Source: GCA-1730015 sp964550655
GTDB taxonomy: Bacteria; Pseudomonadota; Gammaproteobacteria; Granulosicoccales; Granulosicoccaceae
NCBI GenBank assembly: GCA_964550655.1
Contig: CAZKAQ010000102.1
Location: 1 to 13,925 of the forward strand
DNA: 13,925 bases
Reading direction: 5' to 3'
This document shows, piece after piece, positions 7,202-13,875 of this stretch (position 1 is its first letter; the number at the start of each line of letters is the position of its first letter). The notes below the pieces were generated by a model. The model was not told where the DNA came from, ran no database searches, and saw only the letters and a program-made list of their open reading frames with translations. A program made the position numbers and the translations under genes.

Positions 7202-8740
7202 TTAGTACCAGGCATCGGGAAGTTCTTCTTTGCGCTTTGCCACATAAGCGTCCAGTGCTTCTTTGGTGGATGGATCCATTGCCGGTGTTTCATAGTTATC
7301 CAGCATTGCAGTCCATTTGTCATAGGCGCGGCTGCGCATGTCCTTGCTGCCGCCTTCCTCCCAGCTTTCTACGTTTTCACTGTCACTGAGAGTCGCGTCG
7401 TAGAATGCTGTCTGGTAGTGACGCATTGTGTGCGCGGAGCCAAGAAAGTGTCCACCGGGTTCGACTTCCTGATAGGCGTCACGCGCAAACTGATCGTCAC
7501 TGATATCAAGACCATTGAGTATTTTCTGGTAGCTGCCCAGTCGGTCAGCGTCCATGATAAGTTTTTCAAAACCGGTTGCCAGACCGCCTTCAAGCCAGCC
7601 CGCTGCATGCAAGGTGAAGTGAGAGCCCGCCAATACGGTTGAATGCATCGAGTCAGCGCTTTCATAGGCTGCTTGTGCATCTTCTATTTTTGATGCGGTT
7701 AATGATCCACCACAGCGCAAAGGCAGGCCAAGACGTCGCGCCAATTGACCGATCACATAATTCGATACAACTGGTTCCGGCATGCCAAATGTTGGTGCAC
7801 CTGACTTAAGACTCATAGAGGATAGAAAGTTACCCATGACAAACGGCGCCCCCGGTTTTACCAGCTGTCCGAAAGCGACGGTAATCATTACCTCCGCCAT
7901 TGCCTGTGCGACCGATGCGGCAGTTGATACTGGTCCCATAGCACCAGTGAGAATAAACGGCGTTACCACCATAGCTTGTCCGCGGGATGAATACACCTGG
8001 ATTGCTTCTGTAACAACGCGGTCTATTAACAATGGTGAGTTGGTATTTACATTCGCCATGATCACAACGTTGTTATCCATGGTCTCCTTGCCGTGAAGAA
8101 TCTCTGCCATATCAACGCTGTCCTGTGCACGACTCTTCTCGGTAATAGCGCCAAGGTGTGGTTTATCACCCAGAGTCATATGGGCATAAACCATATCGAG
8201 ATGACGCTTGCTGACCGGAATGTCAGTGGGTTCCGCTATCACCAGGCCGCTGTGGTGAAGATTCGGATGCATATGCGTCAGCTTGACCAGCTTTTGAAAA
8301 TCTTCAAATGTGGCGTAACGTCGACCATTTTTGAGATCGCGTATAAAGGGCGCTCCATAGATAGGTGCGAAGACCTGGTTGTTACCACCAATGGCGACTG
8401 AGCGTGCAGGGTTTCTGGCCAGCTGAGTAAACTCGCCTGGCGCTTTGGCGCATTGCTCTCGCACCCAGACGGCGTCGGCAAACACTTTGTCGCCATCCAT
8501 CTTTACCCCAGCTTCCTTCCAGATACGTATTGCTGCGGGATCATCCCGGAAAGCAAAGCCAATGTTTTCGAGCATCCAGTCCACCTGGTGCTCGATTTTC
8601 TCCAGTTGTTCTTCGTCCAGGGGATCAAAGAAGGGTAACTTACGTAAAATATAGGCGGGAGCCTTACCTGCGGCTGATCCAGCGTCCGCTCTGTCTCGTA
8701 TTGAGCCTTTTCTGCCTCTGCGGCCGGTTCGTCGGGTCAT
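7202..8740 (-). CDS. MttB-family (trimethylamine methyltransferase-like) protein, non-pyrrolysine
   Basis: The 512 residues match the MttB/trimethylamine methyltransferase superfamily along their length: a basic N-terminus (TRRTGRRGRKGS), then a TIM-barrel-type body with APIYGAPFIRDL (125-136), ANVNTNSPLL (229-238), TGAMGPVS (265-272), SGAPTFGMPEP (313-323) and a C-terminal HTMRHYQTAFY (437-447). No in-frame TAG is present, so it is the pyrrolysine-free type. Characterised members of that type demethylate quaternary amines such as glycine betaine or proline betaine with a cognate corrinoid protein. The true substrate cannot be read from sequence. No corrinoid protein, corrinoid activase or methyltetrahydrofolate partner gene is next to it. 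No signal peptide, so cytoplasmic. Downstream on the same strand, after 139 bp, is the kdkA start, with no evident functional link. Confidence 0.9.
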   Translation of the reverse strand: MTRRTGRRGRKGSIRDRADAGSAAGKAPAYILRKLPFFDPLDEEQLEKIEHQVDWMLENIGFAFRDDPAAIRIWKEAGVKMDGDKVFADAVWVREQCAKAPGEFTQLARNPARSVAIGGNNQVFAPIYGAPFIRDLKNGRRYATFEDFQKLVKLTHMHPNLHHSGLVIAEPTDIPVSKRHLDMVYAHMTLGDKPHLGAITEKSRAQDSVDMAEILHGKETMDNNVVIMANVNTNSPLLIDRVVTEAIQVYSSRGQAMVVTPFILTGAMGPVSTAASVAQAMAEVMITVAFGQLVKPGAPFVMGNFLSSMSLKSGAPTFGMPEPVVSNYVIGQLARRLGLPLRCGGSLTASKIEDAQAAYESADSMHSTVLAGSHFTLHAAGWLEGGLATGFEKLIMDADRLGSYQKILNGLDISDDQFARDAYQEVEPGGHFLGSAHTMRHYQTAFYDATLSDSENVESWEEGGSKDMRSRAYDKWTAMLDNYETPAMDPSTKEALDAYVAKRKEELPDAWY

Positions 8741-8784
8741 ATGCGTAACTTACCACTGGACTTTGTTTGGTAAAAGACTAATTC

Positions 8785-8813
8785 ATTATCTAAAAACGTC
8801 AGCAGGTTGTGGA
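8785..8813 (-). promoter_or_regulatory. Candidate promoter for the MttB-family gene
   Basis: Read on the minus strand: TCCACA (four of six matches to the -35 consensus, plus-strand 8808-8813), a 17-bp spacer and GATAAT (five of six, plus-strand 8785-8790), about 45 bp before the start codon. Confidence 0.35.
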
Positions 8814-8943
8814 ACTGGATCTTGTCTTATCCATAATGTAAGTGACTCAAAGTTTATAACATAGTGTTAAATAGCCTTTCGTTTGCTTGAATAGCGTCTG
8901 GTAAAACCACAGATTTGCTTTGAGTTACATTGGAATCAAAAAT

Positions 8944-9414
8944 ATGTTTGATAGAAAAAAACGCAAGACGTTAAAAATTATTGCGGGTACCTCAGCGGTG
9001 GTTGCCGCCGGTAGTGTGTCTGCTGCGGTGTCTTCGTCTGCTCAAATAAGTGACAGTGCAATTAAAGAACTGGCTGCTGTCAGTGCGGAATTAGGTCAGA
9101 TAGAAGTATCGACCCGTATTTCAGCAGAGACAAACGAGCTTGAAGTGGTATTGAAAAATACTACTAGTGAACCTGTCACTATTACGCATATCACACCGCG
9201 CGTTGCTCGCGTTGCAAGAGGGGAGTTTAACTTTTCCTCGCTGTTGAAAGACGGCTCATTGACTCTGGAAACTGATGAGTCAGTTACTGTAGCACTGCAG
9301 CATAAAAGCGTTAGTACCGTTGCTGCGACATCACCTTTACATGATGTTTTAAAGAGCACGATGTCAGTGATTACTGATTCGGATTCATTCGCGAGTGTAT
9401 TTATTGTTGCATAG
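8944..9414 (+). CDS. Small exported protein of unknown function
   Basis: From ATG 8944 the product is 156 residues. It starts with a basic segment (FDRKKRKTLK) and a hydrophobic, Ala/Gly-rich stretch ending SVSA-AVS, a signal peptide. KRKTLK resembles a Tat motif but lacks the arginine pair, so Sec export is more likely. The mature part is rich in Ser/Thr/Val with alternating polar and hydrophobic residues (ELEVVLKNTTSEPVTITHIT; SLTLETDESVTVALQHK), which suggests a beta-sandwich. There are no cysteines or catalytic motifs, and I recognise no family. A TTG at 8920 would add eight residues but spoils the signal peptide. TATAAC at 8855-8860 could be a -10 box, without a good -35. It is divergent from the MttB-family gene and convergent with the DUF2306-like gene. 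Confidence 0.7.
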   Translation: MFDRKKRKTLKIIAGTSAVVAAGSVSAAVSSSAQISDSAIKELAAVSAELGQIEVSTRISAETNELEVVLKNTTSEPVTITHITPRVARVARGEFNFSSLLKDGSLTLETDESVTVALQHKSVSTVAATSPLHDVLKSTMSVITDSDSFASVFIVA

Positions 9415-9472
9415 AGAGTGGCAGTCCGGATAAAAACCAGCTATAAAATTTGCATATGATTAATTTAGACAG

Positions 9473-10099
9473 TCAATGCGCCGTATCCACTGACATACGG
9501 CGCAACCAATAGGTCAACAACAGGGTGCCAAAAAACGTCGGCAGCAGCCAGGCGATAAACGCAGGGCTGGTTTGGACATTGATCACAAAGACTGCCGTTG
9601 TTGTTGCAATGCATCCACCACCCATGCGTGTTAAGTGCGCTCTGATTCGTTCTTGTCCGGTTGGCCAGGTGCCGTTTCTGTTCAGGTCAGCCCATGCCGA
9701 GAGTAGGCCGATTACACCTAATACCATCAAGGTTATGCCGAGGCTGTTTTTATTTGCTGCCATGTAGCCGCCGTAGGCAAACATCGTTACCCCCACCAGA
9801 AGCATTAATTTAATAACGATTTTATCTGTCCTGCTTTGTACGCCGGATTTGATCCTGGCTAATCGCCACCCTGTGTAAATCAGATAGCCACTGAAAATTC
9901 CTATGCAAAGCAAAAAGAGGTTCTGCGTGAAAATTGCGATTAGCAACGCAAATAGCAGGGCAATCGCCATTGAGTAGACGTACATACTGCCAAAGTTTTT
10001 GTGCCAATTGGCGCCTTTGCGGGTCGATAAAGCGCCAATCATACCGATTATTGCAGCGACTCCGGCGACCACATGTATAAAAACCAGCAGGTTTATCAT
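9473..10099 (-). CDS. DUF2306-like integral membrane protein
   Basis: The 208 residues contain about seven hydrophobic segments (roughly 4-24, 41-58, 61-78, 94-114, 120-136, 158-175, 180-198). HKNFGSMYVYSM (33-44) and RAHLTRMGGGCIATTTAV (153-170) match the His-containing patterns I associate with DUF2306/YozB-type membrane proteins; the molecular function of that group is not established. The start ATG (10097-10099) is divergent from the AphA-like PadR gene, and a PadR-type operator lies 11 bp before it, so it is very likely the regulator's target. The start has no ribosome binding site. The last codons form one arm of a perfect 10-bp inverted repeat. Confidence 0.75.
   Translation of the reverse strand: MINLLVFIHVVAGVAAIIGMIGALSTRKGANWHKNFGSMYVYSMAIALLFALLIAIFTQNLFLLCIGIFSGYLIYTGWRLARIKSGVQSRTDKIVIKLMLLVGVTMFAYGGYMAANKNSLGITLMVLGVIGLLSAWADLNRNGTWPTGQERIRAHLTRMGGGCIATTTAVFVINVQTSPAFIAWLLPTFFGTLLLTYWLRRMSVDTAH
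9477..9504 (-). terminator. Perfect 10-bp hairpin at the end of the membrane protein gene
   Basis: TGCGCCGTAT (9477-9486), an 8-nt loop and ATACGGCGCA (9495-9504) form a perfect inverted repeat that lies within the last codons, ending just before the TGA at 9473-9475. The sequence after it on the minus strand is AT-rich but has no clean T tract, so it may be a weak or factor-assisted terminator or a 3' stability element. Confidence 0.4.
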
Positions 10100-10110
10100 G
10101 GATTGCTATC

Positions 10111-10128
10111 TATGAAACATGTTGCATA
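10111..10128. promoter_or_regulatory. PadR/AphA-type operator 1
   Basis: TATGAA-ACATGT-TGCATA differs by one base from TATGCA-N6-TGCATA. It is part of the 20-bp dyad CTATGAAACATGTTGCATAG (10110-10129, one mismatched pair), flanked by a further inverted pair GCTATC (10105-10110) and GATAGC (10130-10135). It covers the candidate -35 of padR and lies between the -10 and start codon of the divergent membrane protein gene. Confidence 0.6.
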
Positions 10129-10150
10129 GGATAGCGAACTAATTTTTAAT
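10122..10150 (+). promoter_or_regulatory. Candidate padR promoter
   Basis: TTGCAT (10122-10127), a 17-bp spacer and TTTAAT (10145-10150, five of six matches to TATAAT). The predicted start of transcription, near 10157, leaves a leader of only about 10 nt. Confidence 0.4.
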
Positions 10151-10156
10151 ATGCAA
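10128..10156 (-). promoter_or_regulatory. Candidate promoter of the divergent membrane protein gene
   Basis: On the minus strand TTGCAT (plus-strand 10151-10156, inside operator 2), a 17-bp spacer and TATCCT (plus-strand 10128-10133, four of six matches). It faces the padR promoter, so the two overlap and each -35 lies in an operator. Confidence 0.35.
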
Positions 10157-10167
10157 CAATATGCATA
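10150..10167. promoter_or_regulatory. PadR/AphA-type operator 2
   Basis: TATGCA (10150-10155), six bases and TGCATA (10162-10167) form a perfect inverted repeat, 7 bp per arm when one flanking base is included. It fits the site I recall for Vibrio AphA (TATGCA-N6-TNCNNA). Its centre is 39 bp from that of operator 1 and it overlaps the padR start codon. Confidence 0.6.
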
Positions 10168-10715
10168 TGTCACTAAAATACGTAGTTTTGTCTTTGCTGA
10201 ACCGTCATCCTCATACGGGCTATGAGATAGTGCGCTCGTTTGACAGCGCTGTAGGATATTTCTGGCAGGCGAGCCATCAACAGGTTTATCGCGAATTGAA
10301 TGCTTTAGCAGAGTCTAAACAGGTACGCTTCAAGCAGGTTAAGCAAACGGATAGGCCGGACAAGAAAATCTATTCAATAAGTGCTGCCGGACGAAAGGCA
10401 CTTGAAACCTGGTTTGAACTACCCGTTAAAGATCGACTGATAAGAGAACCGATACTGGTAAAGTTACTCAGTGTCAGCTCTGAAAACTACGGAGCCATGC
10501 TGGATCAACTGACCGACAAGATACATGCGAGTGAGCAGTTATACGCTACGTATCGGGAAATTGAACAGCAACACTACTCGAAGGGTAAAAGAGAAAGCAT
10601 GCCAGCTGAGTCACTGGTTCTGTATTTTGCGCTACGCAGAGGGCTTCTTGGTATTGAGGCGGAACTTGCCTGGCTGAGTGAAACCAGAAAGGGTATCAGG
10701 CAATTGTTCAGTTAG
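10167..10715 (+). CDS. PadR-family regulator, AphA-like
   Basis: A winged-helix DNA-binding domain (about 1-85) is followed by a helical dimerisation domain (about 95-180, Vir_act_alpha_C type). The product is 182 residues from ATG 10167; AphA of Vibrio has 179. The N-terminal MSLKYVVLSLL, TGYEIVRSF, GYFWQASHQQVYREL and KKIYSISAAGRKAL follow AphA almost residue by residue as I recall it, including the recognition segment. The MSL start matches AphA and is preferred over ATG 10161. There is no ribosome binding site; with a predicted leader of about 10 nt the message may be nearly leaderless. Two TATGCA-N6-TGCATA sites upstream suggest it represses itself and the divergent membrane protein gene. 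The inducing signal is not visible. Naming it aphA would imply a virulence or quorum role for which nothing here gives support. Confidence 0.9.
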   Translation: MSLKYVVLSLLNRHPHTGYEIVRSFDSAVGYFWQASHQQVYRELNALAESKQVRFKQVKQTDRPDKKIYSISAAGRKALETWFELPVKDRLIREPILVKLLSVSSENYGAMLDQLTDKIHASEQLYATYREIEQQHYSKGKRESMPAESLVLYFALRRGLLGIEAELAWLSETRKGIRQLFS

Positions 10716-10717
10716 TG

Positions 10718-10760
10718 AGTAGCGGTAATTTACAGCTACTTTAGCTGAACACCAGTAGCT
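10718..10760 (+). other. Competing hairpins in the padR 3' region
   Basis: Three arms lie directly after the stop codon: AGTAGC (10718-10723), GCTACT (10735-10740) and AGTAGCT (10754-10760). The middle arm can pair with either neighbour (with the third as AGCTACT/AGTAGCT, 7 bp), so two mutually exclusive stem-loops are possible. The first is followed by a short TTT, so it could be a weak terminator. Confidence 0.4.
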
Positions 10761-10800
10761 TCAGTGATGACGGATACAGATTGTTTTTGTGCGGACAGAG

Positions 10801-10826
10801 GAAAAGACTGCAAGGGCAGTCTTTTC
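10801..10826. terminator. Intrinsic terminator, possibly bidirectional
   Basis: GAAAAGACTGC (10801-10811), loop AAGG and GCAGTCTTTTC (10816-10826) form a perfect 11-bp stem. The A and T tracts lie in the stem, so it can serve padR on the plus strand and the esterase gene on the minus strand. Confidence 0.65.
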
Positions 10827-10869
10827 TGTGTCAACGGAGCTACCGTCGACGCTCTGGAGAAATTCGGTG

Positions 10870-10900
10870 GGTTGAGATGAAATCACTTCGTGTCTCAACC
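10870..10900. repeat. 8-bp inverted repeat between padR and the esterase gene
   Basis: GGTTGAGA (10870-10877) and TCTCAACC (10893-10900) are perfect arms 15 nt apart, with GAA/TTC inside that could extend the stem. There is no T tract. The arms do not fit the GTTRRRY/RYYYAAC ends of integron attC sites. Confidence 0.4.
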
Positions 10901-10978
10901 GATGAATGCATTATGCCTGGGTCACGCATTAAATGCTGTGAAGTTGTTCACAAAAGCATACATAGTGTTCCAAAATAT

Positions 10979-11899
10979 TTACATCAATGCTGTTTTGAGT
11001 TGAAATGCGGCCTCTTTTCTGGCCAGTGCGCCACCTTTTGTTGGCATGGTGAAAAAACCGTGAATCGTGTCGCTGGCGTGGGTTGATTCCACCGCCACAC
11101 CTGCCTGCGTCAGGGCATTTGCGTATTTCAGCCCCTCGTCTCTGAGCGGGTCGAATTTTACCGTTAGTATGTATGCCGGTGGCAGGTTGGTTAAATTACC
11201 TGTAAGTGGTGTTACCCGCTTATCACTGCGATCTGTCTGCTCTGGAATATATTGATTCCAGTACCACATCATGAGATTGCGGGTAAGACCAAAACCATCT
11301 TCATTTTCAATATAGCTTGAGTTAGAAAAGTCAGCTTCAATCACAGGGTAGATCAGTAGCTGGAATTTTATTGGAATACTCTTGTTACCAATACAGGCGC
11401 AGGCTGCAAGGTTAGCACCTGCGCTATCGCCGCCTATAGCTACTTTGTTGATGTTTGCACCCAGCGCTGAAGAATTGTCATGTGCATATTGTAGTGCTGT
11501 TACTGCGTCGTTGTATGCTGCGGGAAACGGATGTTCCGGCGCCAGTCGATAGTTAACAGAGAGCACAAGACAACCGGAATGGCGTGCAATATCTCTGCAG
11601 GTCATGTCCGCGCTATCGAGATCGCCGAGTACCCAGCCACCACCGTGAAACCAGACCAGCAAGGGCAGCTTGTCCTGGTCAACAGGTTTATACAGGCGAG
11701 CTTGTATTTCTCCTTGCGGTGCCGGGATTGCAAGGTTCTGTACTTCGCATAGCGAGGTGATTTCTGTCGGCACCATGCGCAGTGCATTGTAGGCTTCGCG
11801 TAATTCAACGGCGGTTAACAAGTGAGCTGATGAAAGCGTTGGTTGTGTCTTTCGCAGATAGTCGACAATTTCCGGATCGAGCCTTGAGTCAAAGTTCAT
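10979..11899 (-). CDS. Alpha/beta-hydrolase, HSL-type (family IV) esterase/lipase
   Basis: The 306-residue protein has the family IV layout: WFHGGGWVLGDLDS with the oxyanion HGGG (85-88), YRLAPEHPFPAA (117-128), GGDSAGANLAA with nucleophile Ser159, FDPLRDEG with the acid Asp250, and DTIHGFF with His280. All catalytic residues are present. These enzymes hydrolyse short-chain esters in the cytoplasm; the natural substrate cannot be told. No signal peptide. It is the last gene of a minus-strand cluster, 56 bp after the zinc peptidase gene, and its 3' end faces the terminator at 10801-10826. The start has no clear ribosome binding site. Confidence 0.9.
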   Translation of the reverse strand: MNFDSRLDPEIVDYLRKTQPTLSSAHLLTAVELREAYNALRMVPTEITSLCEVQNLAIPAPQGEIQARLYKPVDQDKLPLLVWFHGGGWVLGDLDSADMTCRDIARHSGCLVLSVNYRLAPEHPFPAAYNDAVTALQYAHDNSSALGANINKVAIGGDSAGANLAACACIGNKSIPIKFQLLIYPVIEADFSNSSYIENEDGFGLTRNLMMWYWNQYIPEQTDRSDKRVTPLTGNLTNLPPAYILTVKFDPLRDEGLKYANALTQAGVAVESTHASDTIHGFFTMPTKGGALARKEAAFQLKTALM

Positions 11900-11955
11900 A
11901 GTGCAATCATCTTGGGATAAGTATTGCCTTCGTTGTCTTGTGAATAGTGCAGGCG

Positions 11956-12618
11956 CTAACGTTTTAAGAAACGCAGAGCCAACAAGCCGAGAATGGCAAT
12001 CGAAGAAGCAGCGCCAGCGACATAGGTAAGCGCTGCTGCAAACAACATTGACTTTGCCCCCGCGTACTCCTGCTCGGTAACAAAATTAAATCTGGTCAAT
12101 TCGGCCAGTGCCCGCTTACTTGCGTCAAATTCAATAGGCAGCGTTAGCACAGGCATTAGCATGCCGAGTAGCAACATGATCAATCCGGAATTCAATAAAA
12201 AGCTACTGCCGATAAAACTCCCTGCGATTGTAAATATCAGGCCGAAGCGATTGCCGAGTACGGCAGCAGGCATCATCACGGCTTTTAGTTTAAGTGGTCC
12301 GTAGCCTTCCTGATCCTGAATAGCGTGACCAACTTCATGTGCTGCTACAGCCAGTGCGGCGATACTTGGTTTACTGTTGATGTCATTGGACAGACGTATC
12401 AGCTTCTGGCTTGGTATGTAGTGATCGCTTAGGAGTCCCTCTGATACTTCGAGTTTTACATTGCCAAGCTGATTGTTGTCGAGAATGTGTCTGGCCGCAG
12501 TGTGCCCGTCTATTCCGGCCTGGTTTTGTATTGTGCTCCATTTGCCATAGGTTTTAGTCATCCATGCACGTACAAGTGATGAGCCAACAAAAGAGAGAAT
12601 AATGATAAGAATGAACAT
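11956..12618 (-). CDS. YugP-like membrane zinc metallopeptidase
   Basis: The 220-residue protein belongs to the Zn_peptidase_2 (YugP) group. It has an N-terminal transmembrane segment (1-18), HEVGH (94-98) giving two zinc ligands and the catalytic Glu95, and a Glu in LPIEFDASKRA (160-170) as probable third ligand. Two hydrophobic hairpin segments lie near 112-138 and 141-160, and a C-terminal membrane segment near 193-217. The family start (MFIL) and length fit. The physiological substrate of this group is poorly defined; membrane protein quality control is a guess. It lies 24 bp after the thioesterase gene, so co-transcription is likely. Confidence 0.88.
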   Translation of the reverse strand: MFILIIILSFVGSSLVRAWMTKTYGKWSTIQNQAGIDGHTAARHILDNNQLGNVKLEVSEGLLSDHYIPSQKLIRLSNDINSKPSIAALAVAAHEVGHAIQDQEGYGPLKLKAVMMPAAVLGNRFGLIFTIAGSFIGSSFLLNSGLIMLLLGMLMPVLTLPIEFDASKRALAELTRFNFVTEQEYAGAKSMLFAAALTYVAGAASSIAILGLLALRFLKR

Positions 12619-12642
12619 AGTGTCGGTAGCTGTAACAGGAAA

Positions 12643-13158
12643 TCAGGATTGAGAATTTGTACGAATTTTGGTCGGCGGTTTGGCTGTTATCGACATGACA
12701 TGCCCGATTTGCCATGGCTTGTCCAGTCGTGAATGTGCTGACTTGACTGCCTGCATGCGCTTATAAATAGTATCCGGCATTCTGGTGGATTTTCGCTTTT
12801 GCATGTCGACCACGGTACCGAGAGACTCGTGAGTGGCTGCAAGTTGATCAGAGTCGCTTTTTATCATCTCCTGGTAGAAGTGGATACGTTTTTCATTAAC
12901 ATCAAGCAGTCTGGATTCTATTCGCACTTCTGTATGTACTTTAACTTCTGATAAATAAGTAAGATGTGTCTCCAGTGCAAAAGTCGATATACTGTAGCGC
13001 TGGCGATTCTCATCGTTAAACCCGAGCCAGTCAAAAAACGGCCATACAGCAAGATCAAATACCAAATGATAGTAAGCCACATTCATGTGGCCGTTGTCAT
13101 CAATCCAGTCCGGTTGAACATTGGTTGAAAAAGCTTTAAACGGTGTTTCTATATTCAT
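12643..13158 (-). CDS. Hotdog-fold acyl-CoA thioesterase (4HBT type)
   Basis: The 171 residues start with VQPDWIDDNGHMNVAYYHLVFD (14-35), the N-terminal helix and active-site pattern of 4HBT-like thioesterases, in which the Asp and the GHMN segment are typical. LETHLTYLSEVKVHTEVRIESRLL continues the sheet. It resembles the thioesterase domain fused to carnitine dehydrogenases more than YbgC, so a CoA ester of a small polar acid is possible; this is inference. It is the first gene of the minus-strand cluster with the peptidase and esterase, and divergent from the GST gene. CATAAT upstream could be a -10 box, without a good -35. Confidence 0.85.
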   Translation of the reverse strand: MNIETPFKAFSTNVQPDWIDDNGHMNVAYYHLVFDLAVWPFFDWLGFNDENRQRYSISTFALETHLTYLSEVKVHTEVRIESRLLDVNEKRIHFYQEMIKSDSDQLAATHESLGTVVDMQKRKSTRMPDTIYKRMQAVKSAHSRLDKPWQIGHVMSITAKPPTKIRTNSQS

Positions 13159-13269
13159 CAGGCAATATTCCCGGCTTGCCGTATTATGTCGGTCTGATAT
13201 GCCAAACAGACTGCCTTGCAGCGTGGTGTCTGGTGTACACTCGGTTCGACATTTTCAATGGCTCAGATA

Positions 13270-13875
13270 ATGAAACTCTACCACAATCCTGCCTCGCCTT
13301 TTGTCCGCAAGGTTCGAGTCGTCGCTGCGGAATGCGCAGTAACTGATCGACTACAACTCGAAGAAATTGCTGTCAGTCCGGTGTCGACTCCAGATGAACT
13401 AATGGCGGATAATCCGCTGGGTAAAATACCGTCACTGATGATTGAAGGTGGCCAGTGTTTGTATGACTCAAGAGTCATTTGTGAATATCTGGATACCGAG
13501 TTTAATGGCGGTTTGTATCCACAGTCCGGACCTGATCGATGGGATGTACTCAGGTTACAGGCGATTGCAGACGGATTTTGCGATGCTGCCGTGCTGGTAC
13601 GCTATGAAGGATTTATAAGGCCGCAGGACAAACAGTGGTCGGAATGGGCAGAGGGACAGCTTGGTAAATGTCGTCGTGCGCTTAATGTACTTGAGAATGA
13701 AGTTTTGTCGTTCGCAGATAAGCCGAATATTGGTACATTAAGTGTCGCCATTGCGTTGGGATATTTCGATTTTCGTAATCCTGATGAGGCATGGCGTGAC
13801 CGCGCACCGTCTCTTGCACGCTGGTATGAACAATTTTCAAAGCGGCCGTCATTGCAACAAACTCAACCGGTCTAG
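13270..13875 (+). CDS. YibF-like glutathione S-transferase
   Basis: From ATG 13270 the product is 201 residues, the size of E. coli YibF (202). The N-terminal thioredoxin-like domain has MKLYHNPASPFVRKVRV with the Ser/Pro segment, NPLGKIPSL with the cis-Pro loop, and YDSRVICEYL with the Glu/Ser type glutathione-binding DS pair. The all-helical C-terminal domain has ALGYFDFR, matching the YibF pattern. A cytosolic detoxification or disulfide role is the family expectation; the substrate is unknown. Starts at 13216 (TTG) or 13258 (ATG) would add residues before the conserved MKLY and are less likely. None has a ribosome binding site. It is divergent from the thioesterase gene across about 110 bp. 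Confidence 0.9.
   Translation: MKLYHNPASPFVRKVRVVAAECAVTDRLQLEEIAVSPVSTPDELMADNPLGKIPSLMIEGGQCLYDSRVICEYLDTEFNGGLYPQSGPDRWDVLRLQAIADGFCDAAVLVRYEGFIRPQDKQWSEWAEGQLGKCRRALNVLENEVLSFADKPNIGTLSVAIALGYFDFRNPDEAWRDRAPSLARWYEQFSKRPSLQQTQPV

Noticed and set aside
7202..8740. Pyrrolysine-containing methyltransferase
   Set aside because: The frame has no internal TAG, so it belongs to the pyrrolysine-free branch.
8944..9021. Twin-arginine signal in the small exported protein
   Set aside because: KRKTLK lacks the consecutive arginine pair; a Sec signal explains the segment.
10870..10900. Possible integron attC site
   Set aside because: The arms do not match the RYYYAAC and GTTRRRY core ends, and there is no cassette array or integrase.
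10781..11086. 101-codon plus-strand frame after padR
   Set aside because: It covers the terminator hairpin and the 3' end of the well-supported esterase gene, and its composition is unlike a protein.
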